NCBI RefSeq assembly: GCF_000245015.1
Contig: NZ_JH600070.1
Coordinates: forward strand, 2,433,804 to 2,497,803
Length of the DNA stretch: 64,000 nt
Reading direction: 5' to 3'
Origin: Beggiatoa alba B18LD
GTDB lineage: Bacteria; Pseudomonadota; Gammaproteobacteria; Beggiatoales; Beggiatoaceae
Each line of letters opens with the position of its first letter. Within the stretch, counting starts at the first letter, position 1. Under the pieces are notes generated by a model. The model ran no database searches. It saw only the letters and a program-made list of their open reading frames with translations, and was not told the origin of the DNA. Shown piece after piece: positions 36,371 through 46,962 of this stretch. The position numbers and the translations under genes are program-made.

Positions 36371-36928
36371 ATGCGTTTATTAACTTACACAATAAGTTGT
36401 TTATTCATTGTACTCATGCTCTCAGCATGTAGTGACAGAGGAATGGCGGACTTAGAAACAGAAATAGGTCGTATTAAAGCGCGGGAAAATCCACAAGTTG
36501 ACCCAATTCCCGAATTTAAATTAGTACCAAGCCACTTTTATGAAGTGGAAAGTAAACGTTCTCCCTTTGAACGATGGGCAGATAATGAGCAAGATGAGTC
36601 AAGCCACAATAATGCTGAAGCTGTAGCACCTGACTGCTACAAACCTGATCCCTTCCGTGTACGGGTTGGATTAGAGTCAGTTCCTTTGGATGCACTCAAA
36701 TTGGTAGGTGTCCTAGAAGATGAAGCTGGGACAATATGGGGGTTAATCATGTCGCCTGATGGTCTAATCTCACGGGTACAAACGGGTGATTATATGGGGC
36801 AAGACAGCGGTGTTATCCTCAGTATCTCTGACAGAGAAATAGAGCTCTTAGAACTACATCCAGACCCTGTTCGTCCTGGATGTTGGAAAGAACAACAAAC
36901 AAAACTGGCAATGCCAGAGGAACAATAA
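36371..36928 (+). CDS. pilP: Type IV pilus lipoprotein PilP
   Basis: The start is set at ATG 36371, where GGAG lies about eight bases upstream and a signal with lipobox LSAC begins; a longer reading frame to 36305 is not needed. The mature protein has the flexible N-terminal region and the C-terminal homology-region domain (LESVPLDALKLVGVLEDEAGTIWGL, with VQTGDYMGQDSGVILSI). PilP links the inner-membrane PilNO complex to PilQ. Confidence 0.95.
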   Translation: MRLLTYTISCLFIVLMLSACSDRGMADLETEIGRIKARENPQVDPIPEFKLVPSHFYEVESKRSPFERWADNEQDESSHNNAEAVAPDCYKPDPFRVRVGLESVPLDALKLVGVLEDEAGTIWGLIMSPDGLISRVQTGDYMGQDSGVILSISDREIELLELHPDPVRPGCWKEQQTKLAMPEEQ

Positions 36929-36942
36929 GTGAGGTTCTGCTC

Positions 36943-39123
36943 ATGAATATGCGCACACTCTTTTTTACTCTCTTAAAGAAAAGGCTATGCCAACAGCCAC
37001 GTTTAATCAGATGTTTTTTTATGATTATCTGTTTCAGCTATATGGCAACCGCCCATGCTACGGTTAACCAACTCAATAAAGTTGGTTTTTCCACCCTACC
37101 CGGCAACAGAGTACAGATTAATCTAGATTTTGCTGGCAATGCACAGACTCCCATTAGTTTTTCAACAGAAAATCCTGCCAGAATCGTCTTAGATTTCCCC
37201 AATACCGCTATGCGGGTAGATAATCGCTCACAAGTGATTGGAATTGGTGCTGTACAAGGTGCTAGCGTTGTAGAAACAAATGACAGAACACGGGTTGTAT
37301 TAAACTTAGTACGCCTTGTTCCCTTTACTATTCAATCACAAGGTAACCGTGTCTATGTAGAAGTAGCCAACATAGGCAATCAAATAGCTCCCCCGAGTAA
37401 CTCGCCCATTTTGGCAGTGAGCCAAAAAGCCGCTACATTATCAGCACAAGCAGCGACTCTCCCTAAAGGACCACGGATTGACAATATTGATTTCAAACGG
37501 ACTCGCCAAGATTCTGCTCAAATTATTATTACGCTCTCAGACCCAGAGTCTATTGTGAATATCCAACGAGAGGTAAACGATATTATTGTTGATGTTGAAG
37601 ATGTTGCCTTACAAGAAAACTTAGACCGTAAATTAGACGTGACTGATTTTGCAACCCCTGTGAGCTTTATTGATACAAAACAACAGGGAAATAATGTTCG
37701 TATGGTTATCACACCCAAAAATAACGAATTTGACCATCTCGCTTATCAATCTGATAACAAATACATTATTGAAGTTAAACCACTCACTCCCGAAGAAAAA
37801 GAAGACTTGAAGAAAACTGACCCTGTTTATGCAGGGCAACGGGTTTCATTTAATATCCAAAATATCCCTGTTAGCAGTGCTTTAATGCTTCTCACAGAAC
37901 TCCCTGGTGTTAATTTAAACATTATCACCAGCCCCGCCGTTAGCCAACTTCCCCCAATTAGCTTGCGCCTAAAAAATGTACCTTGGGATCAAGCACTAGA
38001 AATTATTCTCCAATCACAAGGATTAGGTAAAAAACAAATTGGCAATGTGATGACCGTTGATTTAAAAGCTAATTTAGATGAACGGGAGCGTAAAGAGTTA
38101 GAAGCACAAAAAGCAATTAAAGAGTTAGAACCTGTTGTGACTCGACAATTTCAAATTAACTATGCAAAAGCCAGTGATTTAGTGACGTTGCTACGTGAAC
38201 GTTCTGCGGAGAAAAGCCATTCCTTTCTATCTGATCGGGGAAGTGTCACCCAAGACGCACGCACGAATAAACTAATTATTCAAGATACCGCGACTAAATT
38301 AGACGAAATCGCTGCTTTAATTGCCGCGATTGATACACCCGTTCGTCAAGTTCTCATTGAAGGGCGTGTTGTCATTGCTGAGGAAAGCTTTGGCAAAAGT
38401 TTAGGGGTGAAATTTGGTTATGGTGCAGACCAAGACTTAGGCAGTGGTTATGGTGTTGTTGTTGGTGGAAAAACTACGGGCGATACAGAGTTTAGTTCTG
38501 GAACAGCGTTCCAAGTCGGCTCAGGAGAAGGTTTAATGGTTTCGTTGCCCGCAGTTGCGAGTGCAATCGGTGCGAGTGCAACGGCACAAACAGGAACAGT
38601 TGGACTTGCCATCGGTAAAATTGGTAGTTATTTACTGCAATTAGAGCTATCTGCGTTACAAGTAGAAGGGCGCGGAGAAGTCATTTCTAGTCCGCGTGTC
38701 ATTACTTCTAATCAAAAAAAGGCAACTGTTTTGCAAGGGGTTGAATTCCCCGTTGCAGGGACAGCTGGGGTCGGCGCATCAGCAGCCCCAACCTTTAAAG
38801 AAGCGTTATTACAATTAGATGTGACTCCTCAAATTACGCCTGATGACCGCGTTATCATGGACTTAAATGTTAAAAAAGATGACCCCTCTACATCAGGTTC
38901 AATTGACCGCCGTGAAGTTGAAACACAAGTACTTGTTGATAATGGTGAAACGGTTGTTTTAGGGGGAGTTTACGAGCAAAAAACTGAAAACACGGTTGAA
39001 CGTGTTCCATTTTTCAGTGACCTTCCTCTTGTGGGCAATCTCTTTAAAACACGCACGAGTACGGAAAATAAGTCAGAGTTACTGATTTTTGTAACACCTA
39101 GAATTGTGAAGGGGAATTCTTAA
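36943..39123 (+). CDS. pilQ: Type IV pilus secretin PilQ
   Basis: From ATG 36943 (GAGG upstream) a signal peptide is followed by two AMIN domains that bind peptidoglycan (about 40-135 and 165-265), an STN/secretin N0 domain (NIQNIPVSSALMLLTEL), an N1 domain and the C-terminal secretin barrel (VPFFSDLPLVGNLFKT is the family signature). It forms the outer-membrane pore for the pilus. Usually aroK and aroB follow pilQ; here a giant Ig-repeat lipoprotein gene follows instead. Confidence 0.97.
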   Translation: MNMRTLFFTLLKKRLCQQPRLIRCFFMIICFSYMATAHATVNQLNKVGFSTLPGNRVQINLDFAGNAQTPISFSTENPARIVLDFPNTAMRVDNRSQVIGIGAVQGASVVETNDRTRVVLNLVRLVPFTIQSQGNRVYVEVANIGNQIAPPSNSPILAVSQKAATLSAQAATLPKGPRIDNIDFKRTRQDSAQIIITLSDPESIVNIQREVNDIIVDVEDVALQENLDRKLDVTDFATPVSFIDTKQQGNNVRMVITPKNNEFDHLAYQSDNKYIIEVKPLTPEEKEDLKKTDPVYAGQRVSFNIQNIPVSSALMLLTELPGVNLNIITSPAVSQLPPISLRLKNVPWDQALEIILQSQGLGKKQIGNVMTVDLKANLDERERKELEAQKAIKELEPVVTRQFQINYAKASDLVTLLRERSAEKSHSFLSDRGSVTQDARTNKLIIQDTATKLDEIAALIAAIDTPVRQVLIEGRVVIAEESFGKSLGVKFGYGADQDLGSGYGVVVGGKTTGDTEFSSGTAFQVGSGEGLMVSLPAVASAIGASATAQTGTVGLAIGKIGSYLLQLELSALQVEGRGEVISSPRVITSNQKKATVLQGVEFPVAGTAGVGASAAPTFKEALLQLDVTPQITPDDRVIMDLNVKKDDPSTSGSIDRREVETQVLVDNGETVVLGGVYEQKTENTVERVPFFSDLPLVGNLFKTRTSTENKSELLIFVTPRIVKGNS

Positions 39124-39252
39124 TGAATAGTGGGTTAATCGCTTTGTAAAACGAATTTATCTACTCTTAGATGCAACTGATTGTGTCTAAGATTTAGGTA
39201 TTTCAGAAAACAGATAGTCTGTGAATTTAAATTGAATAGAGGATGTATCTAA

Positions 39253-42200
39253 ATGTTTATACGTGTTTTACTCAGATGGCTACTCTATGCCTTAGTACTG
39301 GGGTCACTCAGTGCTTGTGGTGGGGGCGGTGATGAGCCAAGCAATTTACTGGATGATAAAGGCACCGATGATGGTGGTGATACTGGTGGTGACACTACAG
39401 ACCCGACCACAATTGGTGTTGCTGTTGCTGGAGAGACTATTGTTATTGCTGGTGATAATACAGCAACCATCACACTGACCAGTTTAGATGGAACAACAAC
39501 GACCAATCCTGCTGTTGTTGCCAGTGTACCTATGCGTTTGACAGTAACAGGTTCTGCCCGTTTTAGTGATGGTTCTACAACAACACTAGATGTAACCACT
39601 AATAGTCAAGGGCAAACAACATTTAATGTTGTGGACAACACGGCTGAAACAGTCACAGTGAGTATTGCAGGAAGAGAAAACTATGAGGGTAGTTTTAGTT
39701 TTCAAATCTATTTTGGTGCGAGTGTCGTCGCGAGTGTTAGTCCAATCTATCCAACAGTCATTTCAGCGGGTGGCTCTGATAGTGCTACGTTAACCGTTCA
39801 AGCACGCAATGCTGCAGGTGTACCTATCGCTGGGCAAGATGTTCAACTCTCTTTTGCACAAGGCTCATTTGCAACAGCGGCAGAAGCCAGTGGTTCAACC
39901 AATGCTCAAGGGCAATTTACGACCACAATTACGAATACAATTGCACAAGATACATCTGTTACCCCCATTGTTGGTGGATACACAGTAAAACCTGCATTAT
40001 CTATGCGTTTTGGTGCATCAGCAGTTTATACAAATCCCTCTAGTATTCGCCTACTTGTTAGTGCCAACAATGTCCCAGCTAATGGAACAGATGCCGCCCG
40101 TGTGCTCGTTGTAGCACAAGATGATGCAGGTGTACCTGTTCCCAATGTCCCTGTTACGGTTGCCATTGATTCTGGAACAGCACAACTCAGCGTAAACAAC
40201 AGTAATTACCAACCCATTTACATCAATGGAAATACGGGCTCTTCAGGTAATTTCACGGTTTACATTAAAAACACAGTAGAAGAAACAATCAATTTAACAG
40301 CATCAGCACGTATTACTACTTCAGATCAAACAACAGAAGTCATCAGTGGTGATATTCAAGTAACCTTTAAGAATCCGACAACCACAACTGGTGCTCAAAT
40401 TGCCTCGGTTGTGCTGGACTCTCCTGTATCCACGCCATCACCTGCAACTGCTAATGGGACAGATACCATCAATATTATTGGGCGTGTTTTAGATGATGCG
40501 GGTAAACCTGTTGCTAGTACAGCAGTTAGCTTCTTAACGAGCAATGGCTTATCTATTCCGAATGCAACCACAGACAGCGCAGGCTTTTTCCGTATTTCAC
40601 TTACCAGTACAACGGTAGAAAGCTACACATTGCGTGCAGTTGTTGCGGGTATCTCTAGTAGTACAGTTACGATTACGTTTAATTCTCGTACTTCTTCCAA
40701 TCCAGACACAGCCCCAACTCCTCCCTCAAGTGTTACCCTAATTGCCAGCCCAAGCACATTAATTGCGGACGGGACAGCCCAGACAACACTAACAGCTATT
40801 GTGCGTGATTCTGCAAATACCCCTATGTCGGGCATTCAAGTCAGTATTGCTGCTTCTGGGTCTAATGCAAGCACCGCTTTATTTGATGAAGGTGTTTTAG
40901 AAACAGGCTCATCAGGAACGGCTGTCTTTAAACTGAGCAATACCATTGCAGGCAGTACAACAATCACCGTTACCGCTGTTGCATTGACAAGCGCAGGCGT
41001 GCCCAGTGGTGCAACAGTCACTGATAGTGAAATAGTGATATTTACAAACCCCGCTACTCAAGTCGCACAATTAGATGTCAGTTGTACCCCTGTTGGAACA
41101 AGTACAGGTACAACAGTCACTTGTGGCACAGGCTTAAAAGCGAATGGTACTGATCAAGCAACCATTAATGTTATTGCACGTGATTCAACGGGTAAGCCTG
41201 TTGAAAATGCACCAATTATTATTTTAGGAACAGGGGGAGCTTCCGTTGCTAATCCTGCATCAGGAAAAACTAACAGCAATGGTTATTTCTCTTCTAGCGT
41301 AACCTCTACCGATGTCGGTCCTGCAGACTTCACCGTTACGGTTGATGGTGTTTCTACAGGGGGTTCTTCTAGCCTTGCGAAAAACGTCAGAATTAATTTT
41401 GAAGCAACTTCTGGTTCAGCCCCAGCAACGATTGATGTGGAAGCCTTAAATTCGCCACAACCTGCGGATGGTGCTTCTAAAATTACAATTGTTGTCACAC
41501 CACGAGATTCAACAAATACACCCATCACAGGTACATCTGTAGAAGTTTTTGTGGACTCTCTCAATACAACACTGACATCTGCAAGCGGCACAACAAATTC
41601 TTTAGGAGAATTCCGCACAACAGTGACCAGCACAGTCGCAGAATCTAATATTGCTGTGGTTGCAGTGGCTGGTGGTGTCCGTTCTGATGCGATAGGTACA
41701 CCGATTACCATTACATTCACCAGTGGTACAACGTTACCTCCTGAACAAACTCCTGATAGCTTAGTCCTGACGGTTTCACAACCGAGTGCGGATACAGGAA
41801 GCAACATAAACATTACTGTTTTAGCAAGAAAAAATAATGTGCCTTTAGGCGATGTTCCGCTTGTCTTGACCGCAACAGGCAATGTAGCTGGCTCTACTGT
41901 ATTTGATAATTTCTCTGGAAAAACAGCGACAAATACAGGGGCATTTACAACCACTGTGACCAGCAGTCAAGCAGGGACAGTAACGATTCAAGCAAGACTA
42001 AATGCAGAAAATGTCACGTTGACCAGTAACTCTGTTGAATTGACCTTCAAACCTGCTTCAGGCTCGACCGCCGATGTCGCAAGTTTAGAGTTATTAACAG
42101 CAAGTCCTACCCTAGGGTCTGAGGGCAATCCTGATGGCGTGGTTATAACTGCGATTGTGAAGGATTCAAACAATAATTTGGTGAGTGACGTTACGGTTAA

Positions 42201-44724
42201 TTTCTCATCCGTTTGCGGTATTCCTTCAGACTTATTATCCATTGTGCCCGCAGGCTTTACTCAGCAAAATTGTGAAAGCATTAATACCACGACGGGACAA
42301 GCTAATACTGGGGCTGCAGGGGAATTACAAGCGATTGCAATTAGTGGAGATACAAGCTCTGACCCAGGGATTACCAACAGTTCAGGACGCGCACAAGCCC
42401 GTTTAACAACACAAAGTAATGTTGATAATCGTTATATTACGGTTGTTGCAACTATCAACAGAGCGGATGGAACTTCTCTTAAGAAAGCCGTTCCTGTTCA
42501 AGTCGTTGGCACAACCCTGAACATTACAGGAGAGTCTGCACTCATTACAGGTAGCACAAGCACTTATTCTGTTTCTGTACGCAACTCTGCGGGAACAGCA
42601 TTATCTGGGCAAGTGCTTTCTGTCAGTTCAACATTAGGGAATACCTTAAGCTTTACCACAACACAAGGTACTGTACGGACAGGCACAACCATAGAAGTCA
42701 TCACAAATTCTAATGGACGTGCTGATATTTCTTTAGCGGCAGGTTTAGCAGGGGCAGAAATTTTAACTGTCACTAAACCAGGCGCGTCAGGCATTACAAC
42801 CGTTACAAAAACGATTCAAATTTCTGGCGATATTATCCAAATCGTCCCTGTAACAGGTACAAATACGCTTTGCACAAGCTTAGATAGTTGTGTCATTCCT
42901 TTGAATACTAACCAACAATTTAGTGTTGTTTGGAATCGACAAGGCGTACCAACAGCGGGTGAAGTTACTGTTAATACTAGCCGTGGTGCAGTATCACCCG
43001 CAACGCTGACCGTTGATGGGACATCAACTTGTAAGACAACACCGTTTATAAGCAATTGTTTTACCTTGTCTGCTAATAATGTAGGCAGTGCCATTGTAAA
43101 AGTTACTGGTGTAAGCAGTACGACTTCTTTAGAGTTTACAGTAAACTTCCGTGCGGTTACTGCTGACCGTATTGATTTACAAACAAATAACTCTGTTTTA
43201 GCTGCAAATACCTCTGGAAACGAAACCTCTCAAGCAGAACTCACTGCAACCGTCAGAGATACCAATGACAACCTTGTAGAAGGGGCGGTTGTCAACTTCG
43301 TATTAGCCGATGTAACTGGGGGACGTTTAACCAAATCATCCGCAGTAACCGATGCATTTGGTAAAGCAACAGTGACTTATATCGCAGGAAGTTCTCAAAG
43401 TGCGCAAAATGGCGTTGTTGTCACCGCTAATCTAATTAGCCCTGATACCACACCCAATGCAACCAATATTCAACGGACTGATACTGTTAATCTGACTATT
43501 TCTCAAGGCGCGCTTTTCGTCTCCTTAGGAACAGGTAACGTAATGACTAAATCTACTGATGGTCTGCGTTATATTGTGCCCTTTACTGCCTTAGTGACTG
43601 ATGCTAATGGCGCACCTGTCAATGGTGCAAGCGTGACAATTAGCATCTATCCGAAACAATATTCAGGTCAGAAGTTAGAAGTCATTAGCGGAACAACCTT
43701 CATCACAGCCACTTATACTTGTAATAATGAAGACGTAAATCGCAATGGTTTATTAGACAGTGCGGAAGACAGTCGCTTTATTGGGAGTAGTTCAGATATT
43801 ACAAAAAATGGTCGTTTAGACCCTGGTGGCGTTATCACGGTTGATAAAGCGACAGCAATATCAGGGCCTACCTCAACCAGTGACGATACCCCCTCTGGAT
43901 ATGTCGACTTTAATGTTATCTATCCTATTCAATATGCAACTTATTTATCGGGTATTGAGTTAACCGCAAGAGCAACAGTATCAGGTAGCGAAGGCTCTGC
44001 AACCATCATTATTTCCGCGCCTTGCTTAAAAGACGATGCTGATAATGATATTTGCCCTGTACAACCTCCATTCCTCTATATTTCTAATCCAGCTCCCTCA
44101 ATTGATGCAGTCAATGCAGCCATTGCGGCAAATAACAGTGCTTTCTTTGTCAACAACAGCGTTGGTAGTAACTGCGTGGCAGATGATACGCCTGTAACAG
44201 GTGTCACCTTAGCGGATAACAATATTCCTGAACGTTTACAGTTAGTGATTACACCGCCTGCAACCACTTCTGTGAATCAAACCACACCTATTAATCAAGG
44301 AACGTTAGACGCAATAAACCTCGCTCGGGTTGATGTCATTGCACAAAAACGTGATACAACAACAGGACAATTCGTTGGTTTAAGTGGTATTCCCATTCGC
44401 TTCACATTGGAGAGTGTAACACCTGACAATATTATGAATTCGGTGACATTCTCTAGTGCAACAGGTACAACACTCACTAACGGATCATTCTCAACAGAGA
44501 TTCAGTCAGTATGTCCTGGAACGGTCAAAGTGGTTGCCTACGTTAATGCCAATAACAGCCAGTTAGGCAGTAATGCAACAACCCTTTATGACAAGGATAC
44601 TAATCCAAATCCGACACCGATACCTGTAGAGGTTATCTTCTCATTAGATTCATTAGGCGATAATCCAGCAACACCAACGGTTGAAACGCAATTCGCCTAT
44701 CCTAAACCCTTAGGTTGTCCCTAG
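39253..44724 (+). CDS. Giant lipoprotein with bacterial Ig-like (Big_1) repeats
   Basis: Lipobox LSAC (Cys22) followed by a Gly/Asp/Thr-rich linker. The rest is about a dozen Ig-like modules of the invasin/intimin Big_1 type, each about 95-120 residues, with the recurrent pattern ANGTD...I.V.ARDS.G.PV..A.V and T.S.G.F...VTST. Near residues 1490-1530 two EF-hand-like calcium loops (DVNRNGLLDSAED and DITKNGRLDPGG) interrupt the array. It is likely a rod-like, Ca2+-stiffened surface protein tethered to the outer membrane. It follows pilQ by 129 bp and ends at a strong terminator, so it may be in the pilus transcript. Adhesion is the likely role. Confidence 0.88.
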   Translation: MFIRVLLRWLLYALVLGSLSACGGGGDEPSNLLDDKGTDDGGDTGGDTTDPTTIGVAVAGETIVIAGDNTATITLTSLDGTTTTNPAVVASVPMRLTVTGSARFSDGSTTTLDVTTNSQGQTTFNVVDNTAETVTVSIAGRENYEGSFSFQIYFGASVVASVSPIYPTVISAGGSDSATLTVQARNAAGVPIAGQDVQLSFAQGSFATAAEASGSTNAQGQFTTTITNTIAQDTSVTPIVGGYTVKPALSMRFGASAVYTNPSSIRLLVSANNVPANGTDAARVLVVAQDDAGVPVPNVPVTVAIDSGTAQLSVNNSNYQPIYINGNTGSSGNFTVYIKNTVEETINLTASARITTSDQTTEVISGDIQVTFKNPTTTTGAQIASVVLDSPVSTPSPATANGTDTINIIGRVLDDAGKPVASTAVSFLTSNGLSIPNATTDSAGFFRISLTSTTVESYTLRAVVAGISSSTVTITFNSRTSSNPDTAPTPPSSVTLIASPSTLIADGTAQTTLTAIVRDSANTPMSGIQVSIAASGSNASTALFDEGVLETGSSGTAVFKLSNTIAGSTTITVTAVALTSAGVPSGATVTDSEIVIFTNPATQVAQLDVSCTPVGTSTGTTVTCGTGLKANGTDQATINVIARDSTGKPVENAPIIILGTGGASVANPASGKTNSNGYFSSSVTSTDVGPADFTVTVDGVSTGGSSSLAKNVRINFEATSGSAPATIDVEALNSPQPADGASKITIVVTPRDSTNTPITGTSVEVFVDSLNTTLTSASGTTNSLGEFRTTVTSTVAESNIAVVAVAGGVRSDAIGTPITITFTSGTTLPPEQTPDSLVLTVSQPSADTGSNINITVLARKNNVPLGDVPLVLTATGNVAGSTVFDNFSGKTATNTGAFTTTVTSSQAGTVTIQARLNAENVTLTSNSVELTFKPASGSTADVASLELLTASPTLGSEGNPDGVVITAIVKDSNNNLVSDVTVNFSSVCGIPSDLLSIVPAGFTQQNCESINTTTGQANTGAAGELQAIAISGDTSSDPGITNSSGRAQARLTTQSNVDNRYITVVATINRADGTSLKKAVPVQVVGTTLNITGESALITGSTSTYSVSVRNSAGTALSGQVLSVSSTLGNTLSFTTTQGTVRTGTTIEVITNSNGRADISLAAGLAGAEILTVTKPGASGITTVTKTIQISGDIIQIVPVTGTNTLCTSLDSCVIPLNTNQQFSVVWNRQGVPTAGEVTVNTSRGAVSPATLTVDGTSTCKTTPFISNCFTLSANNVGSAIVKVTGVSSTTSLEFTVNFRAVTADRIDLQTNNSVLAANTSGNETSQAELTATVRDTNDNLVEGAVVNFVLADVTGGRLTKSSAVTDAFGKATVTYIAGSSQSAQNGVVVTANLISPDTTPNATNIQRTDTVNLTISQGALFVSLGTGNVMTKSTDGLRYIVPFTALVTDANGAPVNGASVTISIYPKQYSGQKLEVISGTTFITATYTCNNEDVNRNGLLDSAEDSRFIGSSSDITKNGRLDPGGVITVDKATAISGPTSTSDDTPSGYVDFNVIYPIQYATYLSGIELTARATVSGSEGSATIIISAPCLKDDADNDICPVQPPFLYISNPAPSIDAVNAAIAANNSAFFVNNSVGSNCVADDTPVTGVTLADNNIPERLQLVITPPATTSVNQTTPINQGTLDAINLARVDVIAQKRDTTTGQFVGLSGIPIRFTLESVTPDNIMNSVTFSSATGTTLTNGSFSTEIQSVCPGTVKVVAYVNANNSQLGSNATTLYDKDTNPNPTPIPVEVIFSLDSLGDNPATPTVETQFAYPKPLGCP

Positions 44725-44753
44725 CCTTTAAGCTAAACACCTAAACTAACCAA

Positions 44754-44788
44754 ATACCCCCTGTCTCAAAAACAGGGGGTATTTTTTT
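44754..44788 (+). terminator. Strong rho-independent terminator after the Ig-repeat lipoprotein
   Basis: Eleven-base-pair stem ATACCCCCTGT / ACAGGGGGTAT with a short loop, followed by seven T. It lies 30 bp after the stop codon and ends the run that begins at pilM. Confidence 0.93.
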
Positions 44789-44794
44789 GCCTGT

Positions 44795-44889
44795 TATAGT
44801 AAACGCACTATAAAACGATGCGAAGGACTGGCAGTCCTGTGAGGACTGCCAGTCCTAAATTTAAATCACTTTATGATACGTTTACTATA
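44795..44889. mobile_element. R2 MITE-like element (95-bp form)
   Basis: From TATAGTAAACGCACTATAA to GATACGTTTACTATA, with the central palindrome extended to AGGACTGGCAGTCCT, GTG, AGGACTGCCAGTCCT, so a pair of inverted 15-mers rather than one. It sits just after the terminator and directly abuts an R1 end at 44891. Confidence 0.88.
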
Positions 44890-44890
44890 A

Positions 44891-45272
44891 CCTGAGTTCG
44901 GCGAGTTTCTTTTAAAAAGACAACAGTTTGTCTGAATCAGGATTTTCAGGATTAAAAAGACAAGAAAATTAAAAGAATAAAAAATTATGTTTTTAATTGT
45001 TTTTAATTGTTTTTAATTCTGCTAATTCTGCTAATTCTGTGAATTCTGTGAATTCTGATTCAGACAGTGTTTAATTCTGCTATAGCAAACGTATTATAAA
45101 ACGACATGGAGGACTGGCAGTCCTCACAGGACTGCCAGTCCTAGATTTAAATCACTTTATGGTACGATTACTATAATTCTGTGAATTCTGATTCAGACAA
45201 AAAAAGACCTGCTAGATTTTCAAAACCTAGCAGGTCTCTGTTTTATTTTATAAAACTCGCAAAACTGGGGTT
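44891..45272. repeat. R1 composite repeat, copy 5 (R2 inserted)
   Basis: The left end is CCTGAGTTCGGCGAG; the right end is diverged (ACTCGCAAAACTGGGG). The hairpin core includes the module GACAAGAAAATTAAAAG, a TTTTTAATTG triplication, and several AATTCTGNN units. An R2 element splits it at 45081. After that comes AGACCTGCTAG... (45205-45237). With the terminator and R2 it fills the 546-bp convergent gap between the Ig-repeat gene and hcp. Confidence 0.85.
45081..45175. mobile_element. R2 MITE-like element inside R1 copy 5
   Basis: A 95-bp R2 copy lies between TTAATTCTGC and ATTCTGTGAATTCTG. Removing the element and one TA yields TTAATTCTGCTAATTCTGTG, which is exactly the sequence present nearby at about 45015-45034. 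This is the clearest filled-site/empty-site pair in the window and shows duplication of a TA target. Confidence 0.92.
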
Positions 45273-46917
45273 AAGCAGCTAAAGCCTCTGCTAAATCCAA
45301 TTGTGCAGTTTTATTCGCTTTCACCGCAAAGCGTTCTTGTAAAACAGCCAATAAATTTGGCGTGAGATAAGCGGGTAAACTTGGCCCTAAATGAATGTTT
45401 TTCACATTTAACGCAAGCAATGACAAAAAGACAGCCGTCGCTTTTTGTTCAAACCATGAAACCATTAACGACAAGGGTAAATCATTAACGCCACAATTAA
45501 ATGCCCCTGCTAACGCTTTCGCAATTTCAATGGCGACATACGCATCATTGCATTGTCCAATGTCTAATAAACGCGGTAATCCACCAATTGTGCCAAAGTC
45601 TTGCTTATTAAAGCGATATTTACCACAGCCTAACGTCATAATCACGGTATTTTCTGGGGTTTGCTCTGCCAATTCAGTGTAATAATTCCGCCCAGGGACT
45701 GCACCATCACAACCCCCGATTAAGAAAAAGTGTTTAATTGCGCCTTGTTTAACCGCATTTACAACCGTTTCAGCAGCACCCAATAAGGTATGACGACCAA
45801 AACCAACCGTAATCGTTTTTTCTGCTTCGGTTTCTTTAAACCCTGCTAATGCAGCAGCGGCTTGAATCGCAGGCGCAAAATTACCATCTTGAATGTGACG
45901 AACACCTGACCAGCCGACAGGCCCAGCGGTAAAAATCCGTTGCCGATAGCTGACTTGTGGCTCAACTAAACAGTTGGAAGTCACAATAATCGCACCGGGA
46001 AAATCAGCAAATTCCTGCTGTTGATTTTGCCATGCACCGCCGTAATTACCGACTAAATGTGGATAAGCTTTTAACTTGCCATAAGCATGAGCGGGTAACA
46101 TTTCGCCGTGAGTATAAACATTAATATTTTTCCCGCTGGTTTGTTCTAAAATTTGATGTAAATCGTGTAAATCGTGCCCACTGACTAGAATCGCTTTACC
46201 AGCAACAGGCGTAATACGAACTTGCGTCACGGTTTGCGCCCCAAAGCTGTCTGTATTGGCTTTTTCTAACAATGCCATGACTTGTAGATTCAACTCACCG
46301 ACGGCTAACGCTTGTTGTAATAATTCCTCAATGTCGGTAGGGCTGGTTGCAAGATAATCCAGCAACCGTGCCATTTCTAAATTGATTTTGTCATCTTTAA
46401 ACCCTAAAACCCACGCATGATAAGCATAAGCAGCAACGCCTTTTAAACCGTATAAAATTAAAACACGTAAACCAATGACATCCGCGCCGACGGTTTCTTC
46501 ACCCGCTTTGACAGAAGCGATGCTGGCTTGTTGCAGGAGTTCAGCAGGCGAATTTGCAGGAATAAAAGACGCTGCGGGGTTTAACGGGGCATGATTGGGT
46601 TCTAACGCCTCATATTCAGCTTTTAAACGGTCACGCAATGTTGTTGCTTCTTTAATCATTACATTGAAGCGTGTCGCGTTAAAATTGACATTGGTTAGTG
46701 TGGTAAACAGTCCATAAAGGGTAAATTCAGCAGCTTGATTATCAACGCCTTTTAATTTAGCGAGTCGATAGTGATATTGGGCAACACCTTGTAAGAGATA
46801 AACAAGGATATCTTGTAAATCGGAAGTGATTTCGTTTTTACCACAAGTCCCTTGTTGGCTGGCACAGCCTGCAATTGCATCATTTCGTTTAGTTTGTTCG
46901 CATTGATAACAAAACAT
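45271..46917 (-). CDS. hcp: Hydroxylamine reductase / hybrid cluster protein (class II)
   Basis: N-terminal cysteines at 3, 6, 18 and 25 (Cx2C-x11-C-x6-C) match class II Hcp, which carries a [2Fe-2S] cluster as in E. coli. Family segments such as [10 protein letters not shown]-like ([13 protein letters not shown]), [19 protein letters not shown] and LGCGKYRFN carry the hybrid-cluster ligands. Hcp reduces NO to N2O (and hydroxylamine in vitro) in nitrosative stress. It is divergent from a Crp/DNR-like regulator with a TTGAT-N4-ATCAA box between. No hcr reductase gene is present. The stop TAA coincides with the outer bases of an R1 repeat. Confidence 0.96.
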   Translation of the reverse strand: MFCYQCEQTKRNDAIAGCASQQGTCGKNEITSDLQDILVYLLQGVAQYHYRLAKLKGVDNQAAEFTLYGLFTTLTNVNFNATRFNVMIKEATTLRDRLKAEYEALEPNHAPLNPAASFIPANSPAELLQQASIASVKAGEETVGADVIGLRVLILYGLKGVAAYAYHAWVLGFKDDKINLEMARLLDYLATSPTDIEELLQQALAVGELNLQVMALLEKANTDSFGAQTVTQVRITPVAGKAILVSGHDLHDLHQILEQTSGKNINVYTHGEMLPAHAYGKLKAYPHLVGNYGGAWQNQQQEFADFPGAIIVTSNCLVEPQVSYRQRIFTAGPVGWSGVRHIQDGNFAPAIQAAAALAGFKETEAEKTITVGFGRHTLLGAAETVVNAVKQGAIKHFFLIGGCDGAVPGRNYYTELAEQTPENTVIMTLGCGKYRFNKQDFGTIGGLPRLLDIGQCNDAYVAIEIAKALAGAFNCGVNDLPLSLMVSWFEQKATAVFLSLLALNVKNIHLGPSLPAYLTPNLLAVLQERFAVKANKTAQLDLAEALAA

Positions 46918-46962
46918 GTTTTTCCCCTTTCACGTTAGTCGGTTAGTTTAATCAGTGTGACT

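Noticed and set aside
41283-41954. Long open frame on the minus strand opposite the Ig-repeat gene
   Set aside because: It is a shadow of the repetitive Thr/Ser/Ala-rich coding sequence; low-complexity translation and no start signals.
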